This document shows positions 1 through 8,773 of a DNA stretch of 64,000 nt, one piece after another (positions within the stretch are counted from its first letter, which is position 1; the number at the start of each line of letters is the position of its first letter). Source of the DNA: Variovorax paradoxus (GTDB taxonomy: Bacteria > Pseudomonadota > Gammaproteobacteria > Burkholderiales > Burkholderiaceae_C); NCBI RefSeq assembly GCF_024734665.1, contig NZ_CP102931.1, positions 5,826,001-5,890,000 of the forward strand, in the 5' to 3' direction. Made by a program: the position numbers and the translations under genes. The notes under the pieces are model-generated. The model was not told the origin of the DNA, made no database searches, and saw nothing but the letters and a program-made list of their open reading frames with translations.

Positions 1-762
1 GGTCACGACGTCGCCTTTGCGCACGTCTTCCTGCACCACGTAGTCGGGCACGAGACCGATGCCCAGCCCCGCGAGGATGGCCTGGCGCAGGAACAGGAAG
101 TTTTCCGAGATCAGCGTCGGCTCCAGGATCACTTCGCGCCGCGTCTCACCTTGGTAGGCCGACACGCGCAGTTGCCGCCCGATGACGGCAGCGGTGACCA
201 CGGGTGCGCCCTGCAGCGCGTCTAGCTGCACCGGCAGCGGGTTCTTCGCCGCGTAGTCGGTTGAAGCACACGCCACATAGCGCACCGGCCCCATCTCGCG
301 CGCCACCAGGTTCTGCGGCGGCTCGGGAATCACGCGTATCGCGATGTCGACTTCGTCGCGCAGCAGGTCCTCGATGCGGTTCTCGAACACCACGTCGAGC
401 ACGATGCCGGGGTACTGGCGCTTGAAGTCGATCAGCCAGTCGGCCATCACGAGCTGGCCGTAGCCGCTGGGCACGCTCAGGCGCACGCGGCCCTGCAGGC
501 CCTGCCCCAGCGTCGTTACCGATTCGCGCGCCGCCAGCAGTTCGCCCTGGATGGCAACGCCGTGCTGGTAAAGCCGCAGGCCGATTTCGGTCGGCTCGGC
601 GCGCCGGGTGGTGCGCCGCACCAGCTGCGCGCCGACTGAGCGCTCCAACTGGTTCAGGTGGTAGCTGACGTTGGCGCGGCTCATCTTGAGCCGGCGGGCA
701 GCAGCACTCAGGTTGCCGGCGTCAAGAATTTCCACCAACAAAGTGAGCGACTGGAGGTCCAT
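1..762 (-). CDS. LysR-family transcriptional regulator (3' end outside window)
   Basis: Reading leftward from the ATG at 762, the frame stays open to the window edge: 254 codons and no stop, so the C-terminus is missing. The N-terminus begins MDLQSLTLLVEILDAGNLS and continues with the LysR winged helix-turn-helix (roughly residues 1-60, with SAAARRLKMSRANVSYHLNQLE), followed by the start of the periplasmic-binding-like effector domain (VRLSVPSGYGQLVMADW). Known LysR proteins are about 300 residues, so about 50 are lost. It is divergent from the beta-oxidation operon starting at 907. The 144-bp gap holds repeated TGTCAA half-sites, so it is the likely local activator or repressor of that operon (inference). 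The effector is unknown. Confidence 0.93.
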   Translation of the reverse strand, partial: MDLQSLTLLVEILDAGNLSAAARRLKMSRANVSYHLNQLERSVGAQLVRRTTRRAEPTEIGLRLYQHGVAIQGELLAARESVTTLGQGLQGRVRLSVPSGYGQLVMADWLIDFKRQYPGIVLDVVFENRIEDLLRDEVDIAIRVIPEPPQNLVAREMGPVRYVACASTDYAAKNPLPVQLDALQGAPVVTAAVIGRQLRVSAYQGETRREVILEPTLISENFLFLRQAILAGLGIGLVPDYVVQEDVRKGDVVT

Positions 763-772
763 GGGCCGATTG

Positions 773-820
773 TGTCAAAAATTCTTTGACAGTCTGTCAA
801 CCGCCTATGCAATTGTCAAA
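773..820. promoter_or_regulatory. Clustered TGTCAA half-sites and putative promoter between lysR and the operon
   Basis: Two overlapping perfect inverted repeats are visible. TGTCAAA (773-779) pairs with TTTGACA (785-791) across 5 nt, and TTGACA (786-791) pairs with TGTCAA (795-800) across 3 nt. A fourth direct half-site TGTCAAA lies at 814-820. The TTGACA at 786-791 is also a consensus -35 hexamer, with a weak TGCAAT -10 at 808-813 (16-bp spacer) pointing toward the operon at 907. This is a good candidate binding region for the divergent LysR protein, but the assignment is inferred from position and symmetry only. Confidence 0.55.
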
Positions 821-906
821 GCGGCGCAGCGGGCAAAGAATGCTGGGTTCACCCCCAGAGCCTCGAACCTCAGCACGGTTCGCAACGCAAAGAGACAAGC
901 AAGCAC

Positions 907-3042
907 ATGGCCACCACAACTCCCAGCCCTTCCACGTCCAACGGTCCCGTCACCTTCCAGCGTCGAGGCGACGTGTTCGTGGTGACCATCGACAACCCGC
1001 CCGTCAATGCCCTGGGCGTGGATGTGCGCCGCGGCCTCGTGGCCGCCATCGACGCCGCGGAGGCCGACAGCGGCGCCAAGGCGGTGCTGATCGTCGGCGC
1101 GGGCCGCAACTTCATCGCGGGCGCGGACATTCGCGAGTTCGGCAAGACGCCGCAGCCGCCGTCGCTGCCCGAGGTCTGCCTGAAGATCGAGAACTGCTCC
1201 AAGCCGGTTGTCGCCGCCATCCACGGCGCCGCACTGGGTGGCGGGCTCGAAGTGGCGCTGTCGGCGCACTACCGCCTCGCCTCGCCTACCGCGAAGCTGG
1301 GCCTGCCTGAAGTGGCACTGGGCCTCTTGCCCGGCTCGGGCGGCACGCAGCGTGCGCCGCGCCTCATCGGCGTGAAGCCCGCGCTCGAACTGATGCTCAG
1401 CGGCCGCCATGCGGGCGCGAAGGAAGCGCTGCCGCTCGGCCTCGTCGACCGCCTCGGCACCGATGCCGACGCGCTGGCCGAAGGCCTCGCCTACGCGCAA
1501 GAGCTGGTCGCAGCCAAGGCCCCGGTGCGCCGCACGCGCGAAGCCGGCGCATTGGCCGACAAGGAAGCCAGCCGCGCAGCCCTCGAAGCCGCGCGCGCCG
1601 ACACCGCGAAGAAGAGCCGCGGCCTGTTCTCGCCGATGAAGATCATCGAAGCCGTCGAAGGCGCGCTCACGCTGCCCTTCGACGAAGGCATGGCGCTGGA
1701 GCGCAAGCTGTTCCTGCAGTGCATCGACAGCCCGCAGCGCGCCGGCCTGATCCACGCCTTCTTCGCCGAACGTGAAGTGCTGAAGGCGCCCGAGACCAAG
1801 AGCGCGAAGCCGCGCGCGCTGGAGTCGGCCGGCATCATCGGCGGCGGCACCATGGGTGCGGGCATTGCGGTGGCGATGCTCGACGCCGGCATGCCCGTGA
1901 CCATGATCGAGCGCGACGACACCCAGCTCGCGCGCGGCCGCGCCAACGTGGAGAAGGTGTACGACAGCCTCATCGCCAAGGGCCGCATGACGCCTGAGGC
2001 CAAGACCGCCGTCATGGCCCGCTTCTCGGGCTCCACGTCTTATGACGCGCTCGCTCAGGTCGACATCGTGGTCGAGGCCGTGTTCGAGGAAATGGGCGTC
2101 AAGAAGGCCGTGTTCGCCGAACTCGACCGCGTGTGCAAGCGCGGCGCCGTGATCGCCACCAACACCTCGTACCTCGACATCGACCAGATCGCTGACAGCA
2201 TCTCGCGCCCGCAGGACGTGGTGGGCCTGCACTTCTTCTCGCCCGCCAACATCATGAAGCTGCTGGAGATCGTGGTGCCCGCCAAGGTGAGCGCCGACGT
2301 GGTCGCCACCGGCTTCGAGCTTGCGAAAAAGCTCAAGAAGGTGCCGGTGCGCGCAGGCGTGTGCGACGGCTTCATCGGCAACCGCATCCTGGCCGTGTAC
2401 CGCCAGGCCGCCGACCACATGATGGAAGACGGTGCCTCGCCCTACGACATCGACGCGGCCGTGCGCAACTTCGGCTATCCGATGGGCCCGTTCCAGGTGT
2501 CCGACCTGGCCGGCGGCGACATCGGCTGGGCCACGCGCAAGCGCAAGGCCGCCACGCGCGATCCGCAGGCGCGCTACGTACAGGTGGCCGACCGCATCTG
2601 CGAGCGCGGCTGGTTCGGCCAGAAGACGCAGCGAGGCTACTACCTGTACCCCGAAGGCGCACGCACTGGCCAGCCCGACCCCGAGGTGCTGGCCATCATC
2701 GACGCCGAGCGCGAACGCGCGGGAATCAAGCCGCGCACCTTCACCGAGGAAGAAATCATGCGCCGCTACATGGCCGCGATGATCAACGAGGGCGCCAATG
2801 TCGTGCTCCAGCGCATCGCGCTGCGCCCACTCGACGTGGACGTGACTTTCCTCTACGGCTACGGCTTCCCGCGCCACCGCGGCGGCCCCATGAAATACGC
2901 CGACACCGTGGGCCTGCCCAAGGTGCTGGCCGACATCCGCGAGTTTGCGAAGGAAGACCCGATCTTCTGGAAGCCCTCGCCGCTGCTGGTCGAATTGGTC
3001 GCGCAAGGCGCCGATTTCGCCAGCCTCAATCAATCCGAGTAA
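907..3042 (+). CDS. Bifunctional enoyl-CoA hydratase / 3-hydroxyacyl-CoA dehydrogenase (PimF/FadJ-like)
   Basis: This 711-residue protein should perform two successive beta-oxidation steps: hydration of trans-2-enoyl-CoA, then NAD-dependent oxidation of the 3-hydroxyacyl-CoA. The N-terminal crotonase domain (about 1-190) has the oxyanion motif FIAGADIREF (69-78) and LGLPEVALGLLPGSGGTQ. From about residue 308 the Rossmann domain opens with GIIGGGTMGAGIA, followed by the two C-terminal dehydrogenase domains (YGYGFPRHRGGP near the end). Domain order is hydratase first, as in FadB/FadJ. It is the first gene of the operon, 39 bp before the thiolase. Together with the next three genes it mirrors the PimF/PimB/PimC/PimD set of dicarboxylate degradation (family knowledge); the actual acyl chain is not determinable from sequence. 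Confidence 0.93.
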   Translation: MATTTPSPSTSNGPVTFQRRGDVFVVTIDNPPVNALGVDVRRGLVAAIDAAEADSGAKAVLIVGAGRNFIAGADIREFGKTPQPPSLPEVCLKIENCSKPVVAAIHGAALGGGLEVALSAHYRLASPTAKLGLPEVALGLLPGSGGTQRAPRLIGVKPALELMLSGRHAGAKEALPLGLVDRLGTDADALAEGLAYAQELVAAKAPVRRTREAGALADKEASRAALEAARADTAKKSRGLFSPMKIIEAVEGALTLPFDEGMALERKLFLQCIDSPQRAGLIHAFFAEREVLKAPETKSAKPRALESAGIIGGGTMGAGIAVAMLDAGMPVTMIERDDTQLARGRANVEKVYDSLIAKGRMTPEAKTAVMARFSGSTSYDALAQVDIVVEAVFEEMGVKKAVFAELDRVCKRGAVIATNTSYLDIDQIADSISRPQDVVGLHFFSPANIMKLLEIVVPAKVSADVVATGFELAKKLKKVPVRAGVCDGFIGNRILAVYRQAADHMMEDGASPYDIDAAVRNFGYPMGPFQVSDLAGGDIGWATRKRKAATRDPQARYVQVADRICERGWFGQKTQRGYYLYPEGARTGQPDPEVLAIIDAERERAGIKPRTFTEEEIMRRYMAAMINEGANVVLQRIALRPLDVDVTFLYGYGFPRHRGGPMKYADTVGLPKVLADIREFAKEDPIFWKPSPLLVELVAQGADFASLNQSE

Positions 3043-3081
3043 TCAGAGTCCACCTCAGTCAGCCGTCCAGGAGACATTCCC

Positions 3082-4272
3082 ATGCGTGAAGCCGTCATCG
3101 TTTCCACTGCCCGCACCCCGCTCACCAAGGCGCACCGCGGCGAATTCAACATCACCCCCGGCCCCACGCTGGCGGCCTTCGCCGTGAAGGCTGCGGTCGA
3201 GCGCTCGGGCCTCGACGCTGCGCTGATCGAGGACGCGATCCTCGGCTGCGGCTACCCCGAAGGCACCACCGGCCGCAACATCGCGCGCCAGGCCGTCATC
3301 CGCGCGGGCTTGCCCATCAGCATCGCCGGCACCACGGTCAACCGCTTCTGCGCCTCGGGCCTGCAGGCGATTGCGATGGCCGCGGGCCGTATCGTGGTGG
3401 ACGGCGCGCCGGCCATGATCGCGGGCGGCGTCGAAAGCATCTCGCAGATCCGCTCGCGCAGCGCCACCGACAGTGGCGACAGCGGCATGGACCCGTGGAT
3501 CGTCGAGCACAAGCCCGCGCTGTACATGGCGATGATCGAGACCGCCGACATCGTGGCCAAGCGCTACGGCATTACCCGCGAAGCACAGGACCGCTTCTCC
3601 GCCGAGAGCCAGCGCCGTACCGAAGAAGCGCAACTCGCCGGCCGCTACAAAGACGAGATCGTCGCCTGCACCACCACGATGGCCGTGACCGACAAGGACA
3701 CGAAGGAAGTCACCTACCGCGAAGTCACCGCCACCGAAGACAACTGCAATCGCCGCGGCACCACCTACGAGGCGCTTGCCAAGCTGAAGCCGGTGATGGG
3801 CGAAGACAAGTTCGTGACCGCAGGCAACGCCTCGCAGTTGTCGGACGGCGCATCGGCCTGCGTGCTGATGGAAGCCAAGGACGCCGAGCGCGCCAACATC
3901 AAGCCGCTGGGCGCCTTCCGCGGCCTCGCAGTGGCCGGCTGCGAACCCGACGAGATGGGCATCGGCCCGGTGTTCGCCGTGCCCAAGCTGCTCGCGCGCC
4001 ACGGCCTCAAGGTGCAAGACATCGGCCTGTGGGAGCTCAACGAAGCCTTCGCCTCGCAGTCGATCTACTGCCAGGACAAGCTGGGCATTCCGTCGGAGCT
4101 TCTGAACGTGAACGGCGGCGCGATCTCCATCGGCCACCCCTTCGGCATGACCGGCGCGCGCCTCACGGGTCACGTGCTCATCGAAGGCAAGCGCCGCGGC
4201 GCGAAGTACGCCGTGGTCACGATGTGCATCGCCGGCGGCATGGGCGCGGCCGGCCTGTTCGAAATCTATTGA
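3082..4272 (+). CDS. Thiolase (acetyl-CoA C-acyltransferase)
   Basis: A 396-residue thiolase that should cleave 3-ketoacyl-CoA with CoA, releasing acetyl-CoA. The acyl-accepting cysteine is Cys90 in NRFCASGLQ. The catalytic His lies in GHPFGMTGA and the second active-site Cys in [11 protein letters not shown] near the C-terminus. Length is normal for degradative thiolases. A ribosome-binding site (AGGAGA) precedes the ATG. It sits between the bifunctional hydratase/dehydrogenase and the first acyl-CoA dehydrogenase, as pimB does in pim operons. It is a paralogue of the thiolase at 42806-44005, where the His motif reads GHPLGATGA. Confidence 0.94.
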   Translation: MREAVIVSTARTPLTKAHRGEFNITPGPTLAAFAVKAAVERSGLDAALIEDAILGCGYPEGTTGRNIARQAVIRAGLPISIAGTTVNRFCASGLQAIAMAAGRIVVDGAPAMIAGGVESISQIRSRSATDSGDSGMDPWIVEHKPALYMAMIETADIVAKRYGITREAQDRFSAESQRRTEEAQLAGRYKDEIVACTTTMAVTDKDTKEVTYREVTATEDNCNRRGTTYEALAKLKPVMGEDKFVTAGNASQLSDGASACVLMEAKDAERANIKPLGAFRGLAVAGCEPDEMGIGPVFAVPKLLARHGLKVQDIGLWELNEAFASQSIYCQDKLGIPSELLNVNGGAISIGHPFGMTGARLTGHVLIEGKRRGAKYAVVTMCIAGGMGAAGLFEIY

Positions 4273-4282
4273 GGAGCCTGCG

Positions 4283-5491
4283 ATGGACCTGAACTTCACG
4301 ACCGAAGAAGAAGCCTTCCGCAGCGATGTGCGCGCCTTCCTGGCCGACAAACTGCCCGTGCGGCTGTCCGAGAAAGTGCGCAGCGGCAAGATCCTCGAGA
4401 AGGCCGACATGCAGGAATGGCACGCCATCCTCAACGAGCGCGGCTGGCTCGCCAACCACTGGCCCGAGCAGTACGGCGGCCCGGGCTGGACGGCAGTCGA
4501 GAAGTTCATCTTCGAGCACGAATGCGCGCTGGCCTTTGCGCCGCGCATCGTGCCCTTCGGCGTGAACATGCTCGGCCCGGTGCTCATCAAGTACGGCAAC
4601 GAGGCGCAGAAAAGCTACTGGCTGCCGCGCATCCTGAACGGCGCCGACTGGTGGTGCCAGGGCTATTCGGAACCCGGCGCGGGCTCCGACCTGGCAGCGG
4701 TGAAGACATCGGCCGTGCGCGGCATCGACGCGCAGGGCGACCACTACATCGTGAACGGCCAGAAGACCTGGACCACGCTGGGCCAGCACGCCAACATGAT
4801 CTTCTGCCTGGTGCGCACCAATCGCGAGGCGAAGAAGCAGGAAGGCATCAGCTTCCTGCTGATCGACATGGACTCGCCCGGCGTGGAAGTGCGCCCGATC
4901 ATCACGCTCGACGGCGAGCATGAAGTCAACGAGGTGTTCTTCTCCGACGTGCGCGTGCCCGCCGAGAACCTCGTGGGCGAGGAGAACAAGGGCTGGACCT
5001 GCGCCAAGTACCTGCTGACCTACGAGCGCACCAACATCGCGGGCGTGGGCTTCTCGGTGGCCGCGCTCGAACAGCTCAAGGGCATTGCAGCTACGCAGAC
5101 GAAAAACGGCAAGCCCCTGGCCGAAGACCCGGCCTTTGCGGCACGCATGGCGCGTGTCGAGATCGACCTGGAGAACATGAAGACCACCAACCTGCGCGTG
5201 ATCGCGGCGGTGGCCGGCGGCGGCGTGCCCGGCGCGGAAAGCTCGATGCTGAAGATCCGCGGCACCGAGATCCGCCAGGAGATTTCTTCGCTGGCCCGCC
5301 GCGCGATGGGTGTGTACGGCCGCCCCTTCATCGCAGAGGCGCTGAAGGATGGTTTCACAGGCGAGACCTTCGGCCCCGACTACGCCTCGGCTGCCGCCTC
5401 GCGCTACTTCAACAACCGCAAGCTGTCGATCTTCGGCGGCTCGAACGAAATCCAGAAGAACATCATCAGCAAGATGATTCTTGGCCTGTAA
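4283..5491 (+). CDS. Acyl-CoA dehydrogenase, large subunit (PimC-like)
   Basis: A 402-residue FAD-dependent acyl-CoA dehydrogenase. It has the N-terminal helical domain, the flavin-binding stretch YSEPGAGSDLAAVKTSA in the central beta domain, and near the C-terminus FGGSNEIQKNIISKMIL, which supplies the Glu/Gln motif typical of this fold. It begins 10 bp after the thiolase stop and is followed 12 bp later by a second, shorter dehydrogenase. This large/small pairing is characteristic of PimC/PimD-type and steroid-type heteromeric dehydrogenases (family knowledge). It should introduce the first double bond in an acyl-CoA and pass electrons to the EtfAB encoded downstream. Confidence 0.93.
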   Translation: MDLNFTTEEEAFRSDVRAFLADKLPVRLSEKVRSGKILEKADMQEWHAILNERGWLANHWPEQYGGPGWTAVEKFIFEHECALAFAPRIVPFGVNMLGPVLIKYGNEAQKSYWLPRILNGADWWCQGYSEPGAGSDLAAVKTSAVRGIDAQGDHYIVNGQKTWTTLGQHANMIFCLVRTNREAKKQEGISFLLIDMDSPGVEVRPIITLDGEHEVNEVFFSDVRVPAENLVGEENKGWTCAKYLLTYERTNIAGVGFSVAALEQLKGIAATQTKNGKPLAEDPAFAARMARVEIDLENMKTTNLRVIAAVAGGGVPGAESSMLKIRGTEIRQEISSLARRAMGVYGRPFIAEALKDGFTGETFGPDYASAAASRYFNNRKLSIFGGSNEIQKNIISKMILGL

Positions 5492-5503
5492 AGGAGACAT
5501 GCA

Positions 5504-6646
5504 ATGAACTTCGAACACACCGAAGACCGGCGCATGCTCGCCGACAGCCTGAACCGCTTCATCGCCGAGCAGTACGCGTTCGACGCGCGCGACCGCATCG
5601 CAAAATCGGAGCACGGGTTCAGCAAGGAAATCTTCCAGCAGTTCGCCGAACTGGGCGTGATCGGTGCGCTGTTCAGCGAGGCCGATGGCGGCTTCGGCGG
5701 CGGCGGCTTCGACATCGCCGTGGTCTTCGAGGCACTGGGCCGCGGCCTCGTGATCGAGCCGCTGCTGGGCGCCGTGATGGTCGGCGAGGCAATCAGCGCC
5801 GCGGGCACCGATGCGCAGAAAGAGAAGCTCGGCGACATCATCAACGGCGTGACGGTTGCGGCCTTCGCGCACGACGAGGCCGACACGCACTACGAACGCA
5901 CCCGCGTGGCAACCAAGGCCGAGCGCAGCGGCGATGGCTGGGTGCTCCACGGCACCAAGGCTGTCGTGCCGCAAGGCGAGCAGGCCGACCTGTTCCTGGT
6001 CTCGGCCCGCACCTCGGGTGCCATCGACGACGAAGCCGGCATCTCGCTGTTCCTCGTGCCCGCGAAGACTGCCAGCCTCACGGTGCGCGGCTGCCCCGCC
6101 ATCGACGGCGGCCGTGTCGCCGAGCTCTCGTTCGACGGCGTGAAGCTGGGCGCCGATGCACTGCTCGGAACCGAAGGCCAGGGCCATGCCACGCTGGAAC
6201 GCGCCATCGGCCGCGGCGTGCTCGCGCTGTGCGCCGAAGCGCTGGGCGCGATGGAAGCAGCCAAGACCGCCACGCTGGAATACCTGCGCACGCGCAAGCA
6301 GTTCGGCACGCTGATCGGCAGCTTCCAGGCACTGCAGCACCGCATGGCCGACCTGCTGCTCGAAATCGAGCAGGCCCGCTCGGCAGTCATCAACGCCGCA
6401 GCAGCCATCGACACCGGCGACCGCGTGACGCGCGAGCGCGCGCTGTCGGCCGCCAAGTTCAGCATCGGCCGCATCGGCGCGCTGGTGGCGGAAGAAAGCA
6501 TCCAGATGCACGGCGGCATCGGCATGACGTGGGAGCTGCCGATGCCCCACTACGCCAAGCGCCTCGTGATGATCGACCACCAGCTCGGCGACGAAGACCA
6601 CCACCTGCAGCGCTACATCGCGCTCGGTAAGGAGGTCGTGGCATGA
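5504..6646 (+). CDS. Acyl-CoA dehydrogenase, small subunit (PimD-like)
   Basis: A 380-residue acyl-CoA dehydrogenase-fold protein. It keeps the overall fold (ARSAVINAAAAID, ESIQMHGGIGMTWELPMPHYAKR) but the C-terminus reads HQLGDEDHHLQRYIAL, without the usual EGT/GSNEIQ motif seen in its neighbour. The flavin-domain motif is also poorly conserved (FAHDEADTHYERTRVATKA). This suggests it works as the partner of the preceding subunit in a heterotetramer rather than alone. It overlaps the next gene by 4 bp (ATGA), so translation is probably coupled. Confidence 0.9.
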   Translation: MNFEHTEDRRMLADSLNRFIAEQYAFDARDRIAKSEHGFSKEIFQQFAELGVIGALFSEADGGFGGGGFDIAVVFEALGRGLVIEPLLGAVMVGEAISAAGTDAQKEKLGDIINGVTVAAFAHDEADTHYERTRVATKAERSGDGWVLHGTKAVVPQGEQADLFLVSARTSGAIDDEAGISLFLVPAKTASLTVRGCPAIDGGRVAELSFDGVKLGADALLGTEGQGHATLERAIGRGVLALCAEALGAMEAAKTATLEYLRTRKQFGTLIGSFQALQHRMADLLLEIEQARSAVINAAAAIDTGDRVTRERALSAAKFSIGRIGALVAEESIQMHGGIGMTWELPMPHYAKRLVMIDHQLGDEDHHLQRYIALGKEVVA

Positions 6647-7455
6647 CGGACAAGACGGTTCTGATCTCGCAGGAGGGTGCGGTCCGCGTCCTCACCAACA
6701 GCAACCCCGGCGCGCGCAACGCGATCACGCCGACGCTGTACGCCGAACTCTCTGCCGCGCTCGCCGACGCCGAGAACGACCCTGAAGTCGGCGCCATCGT
6801 CTTCACCGGCGCGGGCGATTTCTTCTGCTCCGGCGGCGACCTCAACCTGCTGGCCAAGCGCCGCGAACTGCCCGCCTCGGAGCGCCGCGAAAAGCTCGAA
6901 GGCCTGCATGACCTGATCCGCGCGATCCGCGATTGCGGCAAGCCCGTGATCGCGGCGGTCGAAGGTGGTGCAGCCGGCGCCGGCCTGTCGATGGCGCTGG
7001 CCTGCGACATGCTGGTGTCGGCACGCGACGCCTTCTACACCGTGGCCTATGTCAAGGTCGGCCTCACGCCGGACGGTGGCGCCACGGCGTTCCTCTCGGA
7101 GTTCGTCTCGCGCCAGGTGCTGACCGAGATGTGCCTGACCGGCGACCGCATGCCGGCCGAGCGCCTGCACGCGCTGGGCGCGGTCAACCGCCTGACCGAC
7201 AAGGGCGCAGCACTGGCCGAAGCCATCGCGCTCGCAGCCAAGGTGGCAAGCGGCCCGCAGCGCGCGAGCGCACGCATCAAGACGCTGTGCCGCCAGGCAC
7301 ACCGTGCCACGCTGGAAGAGCAGCTCGACGCCGAGGCCGTGTTCATGGTCGAGTCGCAGGCGGATGCCGAAGCGGCCGAAGGCATCGGCGCCTTCCTCGG
7401 CAAGCGCAAGGCCGACTTCGTCGCGCTGCGCCGACAGAAGCAGGACGCGTCCTGA
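6643..7455 (+). CDS. Enoyl-CoA hydratase/isomerase family protein
   Basis: A 270-residue stand-alone crotonase. The oxyanion-hole segments are visible as FFCSGGDLNLL (about residue 65) and GGAAGAGLSMALACDM (about 107-122), followed by VKVGLTPDGGATAFL, where the canonical acidic residues are partly replaced. This pattern is common in crotonases acting on branched, cyclic or aromatic-derived acyl-CoAs, so simple straight-chain hydration is not assured. It starts inside the stop of the upstream dehydrogenase gene, placing it firmly in the operon. Its relation to the bifunctional hydratase at 907 suggests a second unsaturation or isomerisation step. Confidence 0.88.
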   Translation: MTDKTVLISQEGAVRVLTNSNPGARNAITPTLYAELSAALADAENDPEVGAIVFTGAGDFFCSGGDLNLLAKRRELPASERREKLEGLHDLIRAIRDCGKPVIAAVEGGAAGAGLSMALACDMLVSARDAFYTVAYVKVGLTPDGGATAFLSEFVSRQVLTEMCLTGDRMPAERLHALGAVNRLTDKGAALAEAIALAAKVASGPQRASARIKTLCRQAHRATLEEQLDAEAVFMVESQADAEAAEGIGAFLGKRKADFVALRRQKQDAS

Positions 7456-7525
7456 CACGCGCCGTGCTCACCCTTCCAACCTCTTGCACGCAGGTGCAGA
7501 GGTTTTTCGTCTTTCTGGAGCTGCC

Positions 7526-8734
7526 ATGTCTTCGCTGAATTCCTCGCTGCCGCTTGCCGGCGTGCGCGTCCTCGATCTGTCCCGCATCCTCGCGGGCCCC
7601 TGGTGCGGCATGGTGCTGGCCGACATGGGCGCCGAAGTCATCAAGGTGGAGCACCCGGGCCGCGGCGACGACACGCGCGACTGGGGCCTGCGCGTCGGCA
7701 AGACCGAGACCGCCTACTTCAACAGCGTGAACCGCAACAAGCGCTCGGTCACGCTCGACCTGCAGACGCCCGAAGGCCAGCAGATCGCACGCGACCTCGC
7801 CAAGCAGTGCGACGTGGTGATCCAGAACTTCAAGTTCGGCGGCATCGACAAGCTGGGCCTGGGCTACGAGCAACTGAGCAAGGAGCAGCCCGGCCTCATC
7901 TACTGCTCGATCTCGGGCTACGACCGCACCGGCCCCGAAGCCACACGCCCGGGCTACGACCTCGTCGTTCAAGGCGAGGCCGGCCTGATGGCGCTGAACG
8001 GCGAAGCCAACCAGCCGCCGCTGAAGTTCGGCGTGGCCGCCGTCGACCTGTTCACCGGCATGTACTCGGCACAAGCCATCCTGGCCGCGCTGTACCAGCG
8101 CGAGAAGACCGGCAAGGGCCGGCATGTCGAGATGGCGCTGTTCGACTGCGGCCTGATGATCACCGCCTACTACGGCCTCGAAGCGCTGCTGATGGGCGAA
8201 GACCCGCCGCGCTACGGCAACTCGCACCCGTCGATCGTGCCCTACGGCGTGTTCGATGCGGCCGATGGTCCGCTGGTCATCACGGTGGGCAACAACGCGC
8301 AGTTCGCACGCTTCTGCACCGACGTGATCGAGCGGCCCGACCTCGCTGCCGACGAACGCTTCAAGACCAACATCCTGCGTTCGGCAAACCGCGCGGTGCT
8401 GCTGCCCGAGCTGCACGCCGAGCTGGCGAAGCGCCAACGCACCGACCTGCTCGCGAAGCTCACTGCCTCGGGCATTCCGTGCGGCGAGGTGCTGGGCCTG
8501 CTCGAAGCGCTGCAATCGAAGCGCGCGACCGATGCCGGCCTCGTGACCACGCAGCCGCATCCGGTGGCCGGCACTGTCAACGTGCTGGCGCCGCCCTACC
8601 GTTTCGATGGCGAGCGCCTGCCCGTGCGCAGCGCGCCGCCCACACTGGGCGAAGGCACGCACGACGTGCTGCAGTCCCTGCTCGGCCTGTCGGATGAAAA
8701 GCTGGCCGCGCTTAAAACGAGTGGCGTCGTCTGA
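7526..8734 (+). CDS. CaiB/BaiF family CoA transferase (class III)
   Basis: A 402-residue class III CoA transferase. It opens with LAGVRVLDLSRILAGPWC and the nucleotide-loop segment MGAEVIKVEHPGRGDDTR, both family hallmarks. The catalytic Asp lies in GRHVEMALFDCGLM. I chose the ATG at 7526, preceded by CTGGAG, because a longer in-frame extension overlaps the previous gene and the family starts here. Known members move CoA between a CoA-ester and a free acid. With the CoA ligase two genes downstream, the operon has two possible ways to activate its substrate. Confidence 0.92.
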   Translation: MSSLNSSLPLAGVRVLDLSRILAGPWCGMVLADMGAEVIKVEHPGRGDDTRDWGLRVGKTETAYFNSVNRNKRSVTLDLQTPEGQQIARDLAKQCDVVIQNFKFGGIDKLGLGYEQLSKEQPGLIYCSISGYDRTGPEATRPGYDLVVQGEAGLMALNGEANQPPLKFGVAAVDLFTGMYSAQAILAALYQREKTGKGRHVEMALFDCGLMITAYYGLEALLMGEDPPRYGNSHPSIVPYGVFDAADGPLVITVGNNAQFARFCTDVIERPDLAADERFKTNILRSANRAVLLPELHAELAKRQRTDLLAKLTASGIPCGEVLGLLEALQSKRATDAGLVTTQPHPVAGTVNVLAPPYRFDGERLPVRSAPPTLGEGTHDVLQSLLGLSDEKLAALKTSGVV

Positions 8735-8773
8735 AGAAGACAGACGCCCGCATTTCCAAAGTAGACAAACCCA

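Noticed and set aside
805..3033. Long open frame (742 codons) antisense to the first beta-oxidation gene
   Set aside because: Composition is His/Gly/Arg/Ala-rich with no recognisable domain; it is the usual antisense shadow in GC-rich DNA.
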